NCBI GenBank assembly: GCA_009667805.1
Contig: CM019063.1
Span: forward strand, 190,088,661 to 190,152,660
DNA: 64,000 nt
Source of the DNA: Leptobrachium leishanense
Taxonomy: Eukaryota > Chordata > Amphibia > Anura > Megophryidae
Direction of reading: 5' to 3'
Positions 1-13,346 of the stretch are shown in pieces. The notes beneath the pieces were generated by a model, which was given only the letters and a program-made list of their open reading frames with translations, did no database searches and was not told where the DNA came from. Position 1 is the first letter of the stretch; every line of letters begins with the position of its first letter. Position numbers and translations under genes: made by a program.

Positions 1-211
1 TAGCAGCCCGACGACCGCTCGTAGGACCACGCAGCCAGCCAGAGGGGAATGCTAGCGGAATGCTCTTAATGCATTCCGCTAGCAGCCCCAGCCCTTCAGA
101 TACCGGAAAGACAGCTCAACGCTGGCCTCTGGGTATCGGGGCATTTGCACGAGAACAATGAACTCATGCAAATGCTGGTATCGGCACGATACTAGTATCG
201 GCACATCTCTA
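1..211. mobile_element. hAT-type MITE end (cut by window start)
   Basis: The right terminus, read on the minus strand, begins TAGAGATGTGCCGATAC, related to the TAGGGATGCACCGATAC termini of the copies at 10692 and 50288. It contains a 13-bp-stem hairpin at 51-83 (GCTAGCGGAATGC and its complement). The other end is off the window. Confidence 0.6.
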
Positions 212-1756
212 CAGTTAACATTTCCTTTTCTGTTCCGACACAATAACTTATTGCAATCCACTCGAGAATGAATGTCACGCTTTAATGGGCTTTAAATCGA
301 ACAAATATATCTCTCATTCTCATATTCCACAGGAATATAAACTAGTATTCAACAATATTATTAGGAAGGCCAGTGAAGGTATGAGGATACAAATTCACAA
401 AAGGGTGCTAAGGTGAAACGTGACCATGGTCTGGTAAGAAGCGCCAAAGGGGAATAAATCACATTTTCTGCAGAGAAACTCATTTCTGTGTTTATGGTTT
501 TTATTATATCCTCTCCCTTTATAAAATATATTCATTTATTAGCACCCTGCTAAGCTAGAGGCGATTGATACATTTTTTGGCTATGCGATTATTTCCCTTA
601 ATTATATCAATATTCCGCAGAGTTCCGAAAGATCTCCGTATAATTCCACCCAAAAACAAAGAACTACAAACATGATGGCAGGAACCAGAATTGCATCATT
701 TTGTGGTCAGTATCCAGAGGAACCTTGAAAAAACTACAAATATGGTGGCAGGAACCGGCAATGATGTCAGATGCCATTGAACAAGGGGCGGATCAGATTC
801 AATTTGGATCAACTGTATTTTTCATTTAAGAGGGTATATATGTAAAAGGGTTTGATGGATTGTTTTATGGACCTTTTGCCTTGAGAAAGTTACTTTTATG
901 TACGAAACGTGTCAGCGTTTATGTCCTTTTAAATTTGATTGTAATACTTTTATTTCGTCCAGCCTTTTTGTTGTATCCTATATGGTGTTCAGTGATTCTG
1001 AAAGCCGATTTACCAGCGGTTTCCAGCTACACCACAGGTCTACAGGTGGATTACAGCGGCTGAGTATATTGATTGATGTGCCCTTATTGCATTAATATCC
1101 TGTGAGCATTTTATCTGAGCAGGGGTTTCTGTATCATTTATATATGCAGTTCTGCTCTATTTTTTTTTCATTGGTCTTACAGTGAGACTCCTTATATTCT
1201 TATTTATAAATCATTTCAGAGGTATCTGATATAGAGCACATAGGTACTGTCCTGTCAAAACATCAAAACCCAAATCTCTCCCATGGTCGAACAGTGTGAC
1301 TGATGTGACTAATAACTTATTGCCTCTTAAAGCTTTAACATGAACATGAAGCATTAAGTGTGAAGTATTAATATGATTTAGAACGTTCTGGTAAAGACGT
1401 TTTAAAAAGGTCAAGCTCTTTTCCTCCTCAGGTTACAGTTGCAATAAAATACGTTTGATTTTATATAAAGGAACAAAACAGTTCAAAATAAATTTTTTAA
1501 GAAGTACATTGAATTAATTAGTCACATCCACTTAATGATTTGTCATCTTAAAAATAAATACATGTATCGGAAGATAATGTCAATCATGAGGGAAGCACAT
1601 GCTTCTAGCGGAATAAGGTATATCCATCTGCTGGAAACATGACATGTAGTTAAGGTATAATGTGCATTCTGGTTTGTCAGATGCGATTATAGTCACCCAT
1701 CTTATTAAGGAGCTTCTGACGATGGCAATATGATGTGCCAGTGCAATAAGGCTTAC
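212..1756 (-). other. med13l intron, left part
   Basis: This is intronic sequence following the exon at 1757-1902. The only thing seen is a short diverged direct repeat (ACTACAAACATGATGGCAGG and its near copy about 70 bp on, near 663-756). No gene or clear mobile element is recognised. Confidence 0.5.
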
Positions 1757-1902
1757 CTTGGCATGGTGTGTGCGAGGTCTGTGCCAGTTGGAGATGCTGC
1801 TGGTTTATAAGATATACTGGTTGGTGCTGAGCTATCTCCACACTTGTGCAAACGTTGCTCTCCCCATGCAGGAAGAAGGTGAAGGAGCAGGACAGGTTCT
1901 CA
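1757..1902 (-). CDS. med13l: med13l-like Mediator subunit, internal exon (third of the three visible)
   Basis: This 146-nt exon of a MED13-family protein reads on the minus strand. MED13/MED13L are large subunits of the CDK8 kinase module, which reversibly binds core Mediator in the nucleus and represses or tunes RNA polymerase II transcription. The exon follows a pyrimidine-rich acceptor (ttcccacag) and ends at a consensus donor (AAG|gtaagc). Its first base completes the serine codon begun by the exon at 5551-5634. It then encodes 48 residues starting [20 protein letters not shown] and containing [12 protein letters not shown], a stretch that is nearly invariant in vertebrate MED13L as I recall it. 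The end ([15 protein letters not shown]) departs from both human paralogues. The final G starts a codon completed in an exon left of the window. The identity is strong at family level; the choice of MED13L over MED13 is an inference from HGESN and EIAQ. Confidence 0.88.
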
Positions 1903-2841
1903 CTGTGGGAAGACCATAGGATGAGATGCATCAGTCACAAATGTACTTTTTATGACATTTACATTTGTTATCAGTTACAGCAGCCTGAAACAGAGGTAGA
2001 TGGCACAGAAAGGGCAATATTAAATGATCTCCTGCACCTGTTGGAAAAAGTAGATGAATCTGCGAAGATTACCATGGCATCAGCAAATTAAATTATTACA
2101 TTGTAGAGTGATCTATATCCTAGTGAAAATCCTCATAGGTAAGGAGAGATGTTCCATATGTTCTGTGCATTAAATGGACTCACGTGGGGTAAACGACATT
2201 GAGATTTCAGCAGAGCTTGTCATTTTAAACTGAATGGCCAAAGGACACCCATAAAGGGGTAAAAAAAAAAAAAACTCAAAACTACTCTGATCAGCAAGCA
2301 GCCAATCACTGTGAAAGTGGACTCTGCTATCAAGTTGCATCTGTTACTTTCTCATCATACAGGATAGGTCTATGCCACTAACCGTCAATCAAAAGATACA
2401 AAGATCTAAAAAAATGTCAACAGTAACCCGAAGGTGTGTAAAAAGGCATCAGACGTGCTAAAAAAGAAAGAAAAACCAAACACCACAAATAAAGCACTTT
2501 CCATGAAAAGTATCAAAAAAAACACGTTCCTTATAAAAAAAGGTATATATTTAATAATTATTGTTTATTTTTAGCTATAATAATCTCAATTATTTTGTTC
2601 TTAAAGTTGGTTTGTGTTTATGTGGACTGGCGATAACCCTGACTAGTAAAGACTAGATATGGCTTGTGAGAGAATGTCTTTTTACAGCAAGGGCACGCAG
2701 AGGAACATGATGTGGGGCTGTAAAGGAGGGGGGCAAGATTGACTGGAATAATCAGACTCGCTCTCTGCATATAAGGATATAGATGGGAGGGGTAACGTTG
2801 TCCTAATGACATCATGCCAGGAACTTGTCGACTTAAACCAG

Positions 2842-3378
2842 GTTTCCATAGCAACACAGCTAATGTCTGCATGTCAGCCTGTGCATAATTACAAGGCTGA
2901 GGAGAGGGATGGAGGATTCAGGGGAGGGAGCGGGAGAGGAAAAAAACAAAACAAAAGTAGCAGTCTACAAAATGAGAACATGATCCTATTTCTAGACCAG
3001 TCTGATCATCGGAGGAAGAAAAGGGAAAGGGCTGGCTTCATTGTGCGTAGGAGAATTTATGGAGCCAACCAGTGTGCTATTCCACACCCTGGCCGCAGAC
3101 AAACTACTATTGGCTAGGGCACAAAAAGAGGAGACTCCTAAGAAAAACGGAGGGAGGGGGAGAGCGGGCGCAATTCTAAAAGTGGAGCAATCACCATGGA
3201 AACCGATTGAATCTGCTGGAACTTCCGTCTCCATAGTGATTGCTGAACTTTGATAACTGCCACACATCTGTTCTTCATAAATAATCCACACTGAATCAGA
3301 AATCACCTTTAATTGGGTTATTTACGAAAAACAAAACGTGGGACGGAGTTAACAAAGTTCAGCAATTACCATGGATAC
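2842..3378. promoter_or_regulatory. Cluster of X-box (RFX)-like motifs
   Basis: GTTTCCATAGCAAC at 2842-2855 fits the RFX X-box consensus. A related 22-bp motif built on CCAT(G/A)GTGATTGCTG occurs three more times, at 3187-3204 (minus), 3228-3249 (plus) and 3357-3378 (minus). The last two form an inverted pair with few mismatches. This could be an intronic enhancer or a decayed inverted-repeat element. Confidence 0.4.
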
Positions 3379-3686
3379 AAAGAAAAATTCCTGCTGACTG
3401 CTCCACTTACATTCCCAGACACTGAAACGAAGCCTCTGCGAGGGAAAAATGCACTTCATCATGAACAAGAAGCAATGCACAAATATAAACATACGGACAA
3501 CAAAGCAAGCTGGTGCGACATACATGTGAAACACATTAAAACGCTGCATGCTGACAGACAATTGGAGCCATCTTGCTTCACAATAAACCAATGTTTAAGA
3601 AAAAAGTCCAATGAGTACATTTAGGGTCTCGGACAATACAATTCAAGATTAAATGACCTTTAATGTTACAGAATGATTAACATTAA

Positions 3687-4113
3687 GGCTAGGGTCAGAC
3701 TAACGCATTTTTCACGTTGTCCGTGAAAAAGTGCGTTCGAACGAATGGACGTATTTTTTCACGGAATACGCAATAGCGGTCATACGATGCGCAGTTTCAT
3801 CCGTGATTTTGTACGGATCATCAATAAAACACTTTTTGGGTCTGGACGTTATGTTGGCCGGACATTAGCAGCGTCTGACGTCTCCTAATCACGCACACAT
3901 GCCGCTATGCGGACGCAGCGCACTCTGTACGTCAGTACTAGTGGTTTCACGTTCTCGAAAAAATGCGTTTGTTTGCCGCTTGCGTTGCGCGGCCGCACTT
4001 TTGTGCGACCGTACTTCGTATATTGGCGGTCATTGCCCGGCATCTGCTGCTAGCACGGCCGTGATTATGTGCGGCTGCACGCGCGTTCGCACTGCCTCAG
4101 TCTGACCCTAGCC
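3687..4113. mobile_element. Harbinger-type MITE, family GGCTAGGGTCAGAC
   Basis: Terminal inverted repeats GGCTAGGGTCAGAC/GTCTGACCCTAGCC are flanked by TAA on both sides (3684-3686, 4114-4116), the TWA duplication of PIF/Harbinger elements. Arms rich in CG and GCGTT motifs make it largely self-complementary. Relatives are at 21179, 34438 and 54477. Confidence 0.8.
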
Positions 4114-4295
4114 TAAAAGGGACACTAACTCTTAATTCTCTGGTCACGGTGAGCTGAATGTGTTCCCCCTCTCGATGGGTGCACAGATTAACCCTGTGTC
4201 ATCAACGTGGCACATTCAAACACTAACATTTAGCAACATTTTAGAATCGCAGCATCAATTAATTTTCAGGAGTCAAAACAGCATGTGAATTCAGA

Positions 4296-4315
4296 GATAT
4301 ATATATATATATATA
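4296..4315. repeat. (TA)n microsatellite
   Basis: Alternating TA, about 20 bp. Confidence 0.9.
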
Positions 4316-4354
4316 AGCAGAACAATAGGAAACTAAGATGTATGCGACACTAGA

Positions 4355-4480
4355 GCAACCTTGGCCCATCGGGTGTTTTCACACCATTTCCCCTAGGGCT
4401 CAACCAACCCAGAGAGTGGCTGAGCATCATGGGATATGTAGTTCCAAAAAAAATCTGAAGGGCCAAGGTTGCTGACCCCT
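4355..4480. mobile_element. hAT-type MITE, family GGGGTCAGCAACCTTGG
   Basis: This short inverted-repeat element (GCAACCTTGGCCC ... GGCCAAGGTTGCTGACCCCT) is flanked by a perfect 8-bp duplication ACACTAGA (4347-4354, 4481-4488). The left terminal bases are lost. Relatives are at 22233, 29450 and 45952. Confidence 0.8.
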
Positions 4481-5453
4481 ACACTAGAGGAAGTAATGTG
4501 TACGAGAAATGAAACGCAGATACCTTCTATACACCAGTCATAAGCACAGCAGACATTCTGCACTAAAACAGGGCTTTAAACATCTCAAATCAAGAAAAAA
4601 TTTATAGGATCCAATTAGACATTTTTATGAACCTGGTAAAAGGGAGCCTGTAATGTGAAAATGGTGGAGGGAGATACAAGCATCTTAAATATTAACAACT
4701 CCTGCTCTCTCCTTCTGACACTCCATCCCCTTTACTTTTTACCTTAAAGTAACCTTTAAGGTCTCCCTTCATCTTCTTTCATTCTGAAGGACCTGCATAT
4801 TTCTGTAAGAGGACCATCAGTGGGCTGGCCACCTGCTCTGGCATCCGGCCAGCTCAATGCAAGTGAACTGAAAAGGTACTGGCTGGTCAGGGACTCACAC
4901 AGTTGTACATTCAAGGCACACACTCCAGAAGGCTGTCCAGTGCATGGTGACAGCCTTCCAGGTTAGAAGGCAAAGCAAGATCACAACAAGACCTATCAGT
5001 TGCGTGGACTGGTGACAGTCAGTCAGTTACCCGTCACCATTTAAAATACATTAAACAGACATGGTGACTGGAGCATTTCCAAATCTTTCTAAATTGATTA
5101 ATGTATTAGAAATTCAGTGGTTAATTCCATTGACCTAGTGGCCAGTTGGCTCTCAGATTTCTCACAACCTCAAATATGTCAATATGACACGTCATGAATA
5201 CGAATACACAGGCCTTTCCATGTAAAAGTGCAATATCAAAGAGACATTATGTGATTAATGCTCAAATAGATCAACCAGAAGGGCAAACAGAGGAGAACCA
5301 AGATTAAAGCGAGATTAAAAGTGTAGCAAGGAATGGTCAGACGCCTGGAGGAAAGATTCTTAATGCATGTACTGTATGTGACACAGTTAAGTAGAAGAAT
5401 AAAAACTGACATTCACAGGTAAAAACATAAAATGGTAAAACTAGGATATAGGA

Positions 5454-5519
5454 GTGACAGCATAAAAAGGAGAATGTGACAGCATAAAAAGGAGAATGTG
5501 ACAGCATAAAAAGGAGAAT
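5454..5519. repeat. 22-bp tandem repeat, three copies
   Basis: GTGACAGCATAAAAAGGAGA plus AT is repeated three times without change, with a partial fourth start, 30 bp from the splice donor of the exon at 5551-5634. Confidence 0.9.
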
Positions 5520-5550
5520 GTGACAGCAACATCGCCTAAAGATCATTTAC

Positions 5551-5634
5551 CTCTTGACTGATGATTTCTCATCCTTTTCGCAGGGCTTCACAAACCACTT
5601 TCCAATTCGTACAAAACCTTTATCCAGCAAACAC
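5551..5634 (-). CDS. med13l: med13l-like Mediator subunit, internal exon (second of the three visible)
   Basis: This 84-nt exon on the minus strand is bounded by an acceptor (ccatctttag|G) and a donor (AAGAG|gtaaat). Its first G completes the arginine codon AG|G left open by the exon at 17804-17888. It then encodes [17 protein letters not shown] followed by [10 protein letters not shown], and ends in AG, which the next exon completes as serine. The FVRIGKWFV core is a hallmark of the N-terminal conserved region of metazoan MED13/MED13L. A cysteine stands where the human proteins have tyrosine in the P-Y-EKDEK motif, and SSVK replaces PVNK/PINK. Three copies of a 22-bp tandem repeat lie about 30-100 bp downstream in the following intron. 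No protein frame is open beyond the splice sites, as expected for a true exon. Confidence 0.9.
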
Positions 5635-5850
5635 CTAAAGATGGAAACAATGAAGAGAGTTCGATGTCACCTCTGCTTTGGTCTCTACTTCTCTAGAAAA
5701 GTAATCTAATTGTAACCAACACATAACACTGTAAACAGTTCATAAATGATTCAAAATACATAATACTTCATGGAGTTACTGGATTAGAGTCATAACCATG
5801 TTGTACTAATTGACCCTGGCTCTAACAGGTCTATTCACATGTGACACTCA

Positions 5851-5985
5851 GGAGAAGAGAACAATCTAGACCAAATAGCTGGTTCGGAAAGGAAGATAAA
5901 TGGGAGCATTTTTGTGATTTGGCTATTTTGACCTAAAATTTTCACTTCTGCCAATTCTCCTGTGTTTCACCATTAGTGAATAGAC
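5851..5985. mobile_element. Decayed CAGGGTTATTC-family MITE
   Basis: The interior (CTAGACCAAATAGC, GGCTATTTTGACC, AAAATTTTCACTTCTGCC) matches, in reverse orientation, the intact copies at 27056 and 27953. The ends are no longer clear. Confidence 0.55.
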
Positions 5986-6365
5986 CGTTTTTTTTCAGAA
6001 AGCACTGAAATTTCAGTACGTTCTCATCCGGCGCACTTCAGAGATTCCATTTTGCCAAACTGCAGGGGGGGGGGGGCAGAACTCTGCTATTCTTCCAAAA
6101 AAGTGTTCAAACCAATAAAAATACATGAAAATGGGTAGATCTTAAAGAAATAAATAAAAAGGTCACAAAATTAAAAAATAAAAGCCCTTTTAAAAAAATT
6201 GGGCATCAAATATTTCATCTAAAGAAAAAAAAAAAAAAAATACCAAAAGTACAACCAAGTGTTCCAAAGAAATAATAAAGACGGTTTGGTGAAAATGAAA
6301 AGAATAAACCGTTGAATAAGAAAATAAAAAAAAGTGAATAAAAACGATTATATATTATTTTCATA

Positions 6366-6620
6366 TTGAATCCTATGGGATTCGCCTGTTTAAACCTGTC
6401 GAACTGAATCATCAAAAAATCAGGGCATTTCCCTGAAACTTCGGTATTCTCTGAATAGTTTAACCATTACTTCTCCAAGGGCCTAATTGCGGCAATCTGC
6501 ATCACATTTTGCTGTCAATTCGCCAGTATTCGACGAATTGACAGTTTAGGGTATAGACGGACTGCCACGAAATTGCAATTCGGTGCCAAGTTTGCCGCTT
6601 ACGGAATAACTTCTTTAGTG
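6366..6620. mobile_element. Fragment of the larger CAGGGTTATTC-related family
   Basis: CCTATGGGATTCGCCTGTTTAAACCTGTCGA and GAATTGCAATTCGG-type segments recur at 37490-39130, 40200-40230 and 59380-59430. The boundaries are uncertain. Confidence 0.4.
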
Positions 6621-7003
6621 TTTAACTGCTGATGCTTCAATTAGACCAGGAAATGGCTTGGCCAATCAGGAGCCACTCACTCGGGTTTTTTGAGAGAGTG
6701 CATACGGCTTTGACCCCAGTATTGTGTGATATTCAGGGTTATGTGATATTCAATTAGATCCACATATACAATTGCAATAACAACAGATTCATGGAACTGC
6801 CATGTAAACTCATAGTGGCAAAGCAGCTGCCTTGAGATTACACGACACCGTGTGGAATAGCAAGTTTGCAGACTACGCGCAGCTTGCAGCTCAAACTTTG
6901 CCAGAGCCTGCTGAAAGGAGTTGCACTTGGTCAGAAGACAACGCATTTGGTGGCAGATGAATATGCGGTGACATACAGCTGGACTATTCCTGTGAAACAC
7001 AGA

Positions 7004-7004
<1 letters not shown>

Positions 7005-7056
<52 letters not shown>
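7005..7056. repeat. (TA)n microsatellite
   Basis: About 50 bp of alternating TA with one ACA interruption. It explains the YIYIYI-type reading frames here. Confidence 0.95.
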
Positions 7057-7338
7057 CGGAGATCTGTGAAAGAGAAGCTACCCAAACCACAACAATGTAA
7101 GGTACATAAGTGGTTATGGTGCCTGGGGTGTTCATTTAAAATGCACCTGTACTGGCCAGGTGCACTTTCCTGTGATGTGCCATCATGGTAGGGATGTTGC
7201 ACTGGTCTTAAAGGATCAACAGGATATATCCTCCCTTTATGAGAAATCACATACGGTCATTACCCAGTTCCAATGCAGGGCATTTGTGACTTTCCATTTG
7301 TGATTTACAACAACAAAAAAAGACCATATTTTAAAGTA

Positions 7339-8955
<1,617 letters not shown>

Positions 8956-9373
8956 TATAACCTAGTCCATCTTACAGCATATTTTATATCTTAGTCTGCC
9001 TCTTGGAAATCGTATTGTGCCCCAATTTAGGGCCCTATCACCTGGTGTGAGCCAACTCTAGCATCGGCATGTTTCAGCACTGGCGCCAGGTTAATTCAGC
9101 CTCGCGCCTGGTCAACAGATCGTTTGGCTCCCGCTACAAATGGGAAAAATCACTTACTGCGAGCTTACTGTACTTTCCGCGTCCTATACTTAACATGGGG
9201 AGCGCTAGAGATTGCTAGTGCTTTTGTAACAGATCACTTGGTGCCAGCACTAATTTCTGAATGGACGCTAAATTGCGAAAAAAAAATTACCTAATGCTCA
9301 ACCCTGGTGGTAACTCCAAAAGAACACAAAAAAACACATCCTCTCCTAAAATTAACAGGCAGTTAACAGGGGA

Positions 9374-9923
9374 TTAACCTCCCTGGCGGTCTAAGTTTTG
9401 CAAAATTTTGTGTCTAAAAGCGTTTAAATTTTTTTGGAAAGGAAATGTGGTGTTTTATATAGTAAGCCTGTATTCTGTAGGTGGATCTGGGCAAGCACCA
9501 GCGAAACTTTTATTGCAAAGCCTTATTACATTTTAAAAATTATTTTTATTTGCCTTTTATTTCTGTAAAGCTGCTTTGAGAATACTCTTTTTTTGGTACC
9601 CCGTGTCCTTTATTACTTTGGCAAAGGAGTGTACATCTGGACAGGAATACCAGCACCCACTGCACAGCAAAGTTTATTGAATTTTTTTTTTTTACTGTAA
9701 TATTTCTTTTTTCATTTTTGAATTTGCCGCCTGGTCCCGCCCCCCTGCGTCGTGTGACTCGCATGGAGCGGAACCAGGAAGCAAAGTCGCCGGCTGCCGC
9801 GATCACACTGCGGAGACGGCGAGGGAGCGAAGGATGCTGTGAGTATGTGTGGCTCGGGGTTACCGATCGCGGTAGCGAAATTTAACCCCGAGTCACACTC
9901 GGGAATACTGCCAGGCAGGTTAA
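9374..9923. mobile_element. piggyBac-type MITE, family CCTCCCTGGCGGT
   Basis: TTAA on both sides (9374-9377, 9920-9923), with ends TTAACCTCCCTGGCGG and CTGCCAGGCAGGTTAA. The interior has the GGGGTTACCGATCGCGGTAG segment shared with the 15292 and 47361 copies. Confidence 0.8.
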
Positions 9924-10487
9924 CAGGCAATGTAAAGGAATGCAGCACAGGTGTTCGCTTAGCCCCATACACCATAGTAATGGATCTGGTCTGCAATGTC
10001 GCTGCTGTTGCAGTAGACATGATAGATATATATATATATATATATATCTCCTTTATCCACATATATCCTAATTCTAATATATTGGCTAGTTCTAAACATT
10101 TTATGCTGGGGGTTATTTATAGTATTCAAGCGGTTGATTATTAGGGTGACCGTGTGGACCATGTTTAAAAGGGACGCATGGGTAAGTCTTACCTTGAAAC
10201 ATGTATTACACTGGTCAACCCAAAAAAAATAAAAATTCTGGCCTGAACTTTTGCAGCTGTTTTAGACTAATTTCAGGTTGAGGATTCCAAATCTGATCTC
10301 ATCTCTATCGCATCTCATTTTTATGCCATCAGCATACTCCATTTTCATTGATTTTACCCGAAATTAACTCTGTCACTTATGATTGCAAGTTGTTGCGAGT
10401 CAGTGACTGCTTTAGTGATAAAATAGGGTGCTACAATTTTAGGATAATGTGTTTATAATATCGTTTTATGTAGATAGCCACATTTAT

Positions 10488-11594
10488 TTAACCCCTTCGT
10501 GACCGGGCAGTTTTAAAAAAGTCCATCCTTCAGTGCCCGCTGCTGTTTTTACGTTTCTGTTTTTAGGTCAAATTTTCCTCTTACTCGTTTATGCAATCCA
10601 CACATATTAAACACCGTTTTCCCTGCCATTAAAATGGACTTTCTAAAGATACTATTATTTCCATCATATCATTTACTATAAAAACAAATATTAGGGATGC
10701 ACCAATACCGCTACTAGTATTGGTATCGGTGCCGATACTGCCGTTTGTACGAGTACTTAGTACTCATGCAAATGGCCCGATACACCCCCCCCCATCCCGG
10801 AAGCTGGCCCTGGACCGGCTTGCCGGTATCCGCGGGGCTGGGGAAGCTGGCCGTGTGCATGAAAAGCACTTGGCCAGCGTTCCCCTCCGGCGGCCGCAAT
10901 ACTCCCCCTCCGAAGTTCCGGTCGCTCGGCTGTGATGCGTTCACGTGGCTGCCGGGCGCCTCTGTGACGCTGCCTCTCGACTGGAAAAAAGTATCGGTAC
11001 TCGTACTTAAACAAGTGGTATCGGTGCATCCCTAACAAATATATATATGAAATCATTAAAAAAAAAAAATTAAAAAAATGGAAAAACCACACCTTTTTTG
11101 AAATGTAATCCCCAAAATCTACAACCGCCAATCTACCTCCACTTGGCAGCTACGGGGTTAACTGGCCCACTGATGTCCTCACACATATGGTGAGGATGTT
11201 AGTGGGTTGGGGGGTGAATCGCGATTCGGCGCCGAATCGCGATCCAGCAGCAAAATAGTTAATGCTATACACCACTGAAAAGGGGAGACTCTCCCCTTTC
11301 CAGCGGTGTAATTTTTATTTCCTACTATGTATGGTTGGGGAGAGCCACCAAGAGCCCCCCTCCCCTTCTTGATTTTTACTGCAGGCGCCGGTGGGTGCCT
11401 GCTGATGACGTTATCACGCAGCATGATAACGCCATCGTGCCTGCCGGCCCCTTAAAAAAGCGGGGCAGGCTTCCAGCCTGCCAGACTGCCGCGGGAGGAA
11501 GGTTATGAGACTGACGTACCATGTAGGTCCGCAGGTCTAAGGGAGACTTCCCGATCGGACGTACATGGCACGTCAGCGGTCGGGAAGGGGTTAA
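10488..11594. mobile_element. TTAA-flanked piggyBac-type MITE (CCCCTTCGTGACCGGGCAG) with nested hAT
   Basis: TTAACCCCTTCGTGACCGGG at the left, CGGTCGGGAAGGGGTTAA at the right, TTAA duplicated. The hAT MITE 10692-11034 is inserted within it. Confidence 0.75.
10692..11034. mobile_element. hAT-type MITE, 343 bp, perfect 8-bp TSD
   Basis: The ends are TAGGGATGCACCAATACC and GGTATCGGTGCATCCCTA. The flanking duplication ACAAATAT is perfect (10684-10691, 11035-11042). It is nested in a piggyBac-type MITE. Confidence 0.9.
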
Positions 11595-11984
11595 TATTTA
11601 CCTTCTGCAGGGCGTGATCTAACAATGGCTACAACAACCGAAAGAAGGAAATGCAGTAATGACCCAGGTATCTACTGCTACATCTGTGGCAGCTTTACTT
11701 TCCAGGATCAATTTGCTGTTTTTATTGAAAAAGAAAATATTTGATATCTCAAAAACCTGATGTGATCGACAAAAACTAATGCCAGATTTGGAATCAGTAC
11801 CCCAAAATTACCTTAGAACCGTTGGAATACCTTATGCCAGAAAAAGTGTGTTGACCAGTGTTATTTATATGCTGCAGCAGGGAGGTTCTTGTGGCTCACC
11901 TGGCCTTCCTTTTGGATCTATTAAATGCATTGTAATGATTCTACATGCTGTTGGGTGGCATTTATCATGCAATGCCCATCACCC

Positions 11985-12257
11985 TTAACCCCTTCACTGC
12001 TGAGCCATTTCACGGCTTAAAAAAAAAACTCTTTTCTTTTTTGTATTGTTATTTTTTTTCTTTACTTTAATCATGGTCATGTTTGGTATCATTAGAAAGG
12101 CCAGAGCATGGCCTTTCCAATGATACAAAATATGACCCTACTAGCTGAAAAAAGTCAGGAGATATCGGGGTTCAAAAGGAACCCTTATCTCCACCCCATC
12201 TTTCCTTAGGAGTCATTGAGGACGTTCCCCACACGTCCTCAGCAGTGAAAGGGTTAA
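11985..12257. mobile_element. TTAA-flanked MITE, CCCTTTCACTGCTGAGGACG family
   Basis: TTAACCCCTTCACTGCTGAG and CTCAGCAGTGAAAGGGTTAA. The interior hairpin AGGCCAGAGCATGGCCTT with flanking ATCATTAGA/TGATAC recurs at 31040-31090. Relatives are at 30926 and 44901. Confidence 0.8.
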
Positions 12258-12522
12258 TATATGTGTGCATATAAACATGGATAATACAGCCATCTTGGAG
12301 GATTTTAATAATGCAGGGGTGTGAGGGCTTTTCGCTGGATGTGTTCACATTTATACACTCTTATGAGGGCAGAGGATAGGTATAGCCTGGCACTGGAACA
12401 AAACACTTCTATCCTGTACACAACCACAATAGTGCTGGGTCTCAGCCCGGGTCTTAAGAGTTTTCCTAGCGTGCGTTAAACAGCCTTGTACACGGACTTC
12501 CGTGGACAAGATGATCCTGTTA

Positions 12523-13004
12523 AGAGAAAAAAAAGAGAGGTCATCTGCGCTCATTTCTATATATTTCCATGTACAACAAAACACTATCAGGAGGTTTTAG
12601 TTTGTTTTAATGGCCATTGAAACGTAAGCTCGCTCACCCCGACAAGGCACCTCTTTGCAGAGCGAGTACCTAACCATGTACCAAAGCCGCTCTACTGAGC
12701 AGCTCCATGCCCCTCCTGCTGCTTGTCTGCCTCTCCTTAGCAGAAGCAGCAGGAGGGGCATGGAGCTGCTCAGTGGAGCGGCTTTTGGTACATTGGTTAG
12801 GTACTCGCTCTTGCAAAGAGGTGCCTTGTCGGGGCGAGCGAGCTTACGTTTCAATGGCCATTAAAACAAACTAAAACCTCCTGATAGAAACGAGCGCAGA
12901 TGACATCTTTTTTCTCTTGTTATGTTTTATACATGAACTGGGCTGTTACTCCTGGCTGTTGCAGCCGCTCTGGTGAGTACAGGCACGACGCCATTTTTTC
13001 TGTA
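12523..13004. mobile_element. Palindromic insertion with 15-bp direct repeats
   Basis: AAGATGATCCTGTTA occurs at 12508-12522 and 13005-13019 and brackets this insert. Inside are two complementary arms (about 12523-12730 and 12740-12920) differing mainly by a ~24-nt segment present only in the left arm. An unpaired tail of about 85 nt lies to the right of the second arm. The long duplication suggests target-primed reverse transcription rather than cut-and-paste. Confidence 0.65.
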
Positions 13005-13112
13005 AAGATGATCCTGTTAGTAGGTCGTCAGGCTAAGTATTAGCATCCTGCGTTAAATTTTTTCTGGCGTTTTAGCTCCCACCAGGTGACAGGGCCCTTA
13101 ATGTCTAAAGCA

Positions 13113-13185
13113 GTGTTTCCCAAACCTGTCCTTCAGAACCCTCTAACAGGTCAGAATTTAAGGCTACTTTAATGGTATCTATAGC
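13113..13185. mobile_element. Partial hAT MITE, CAGTGTTTCCCAAACC end
   Basis: The left half of the family represented by 14305 and 48443 (CAGTGTTTCCCAAACCTGTC, then CTAACAGGTCAGAATTTAAG). The right half is missing. Confidence 0.55.
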
Positions 13186-13346
13186 ATCTGATCGTGTGTA
13201 CCTCGATTCTGGAAAATACAATACTGCAGAAAGGTTTCTGAATTAGCTTGTATATGGCTATAAAACCTGAGCTCTTCTGGAGATACGGATCAGTACGGTT
13301 GCAATGTTTTTTTGTTTGAGCATGGAACTGGGTTTGCGTTCAGTCC

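Larger units (their letters stand above)
1903..5550 (-). other. med13l intron (between exons at 5551-5634 and 1757-1902)
   Basis: This span is defined by the donor at 5549-5550 and the acceptor at 1903-1904. It holds an X-box motif cluster (2842-3378), a Harbinger-type MITE (3687-4113), a TA repeat (4296-4315) and a hAT-type MITE (4355-4480). I see no other structure in 1903-2840 or 4490-5450. Confidence 0.8.

Noticed and set aside
900..930. TACGAAACGTGTCAGC with CTTGAGA upstream as a hammerhead
   Set aside because: The core does not fit CTGANGA and helix II is not convincing.
1846..2091. Plus-strand frame ending in LLHLLEKVDESAKITMASAN, preceded by an acceptor-like cag
   Set aside because: It starts on the antisense of the med13l exon, I recognise no family, and no partner exons are seen. 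Kept only as an unexplained frame.
2992..3306. 104-codon minus-strand and 103-codon plus-strand frames
   Set aside because: They overlap each other, have no recognisable motif, and fall in the X-box-like motif region.
6985..7250. Frames rich in isoleucine and tyrosine near TA repeats (also at 9.9 kb and 19.0 kb)
   Set aside because: They are translations of (TA)n microsatellites.
12593..12905. Possible hammerhead in the 12.5-kb palindrome (CCTGATAG ... GAAATGAGC)
   Set aside because: No helix II complementarity in the left arm, and the right arm lacks the segment altogether; the self-complementary tetranucleotide is also absent.
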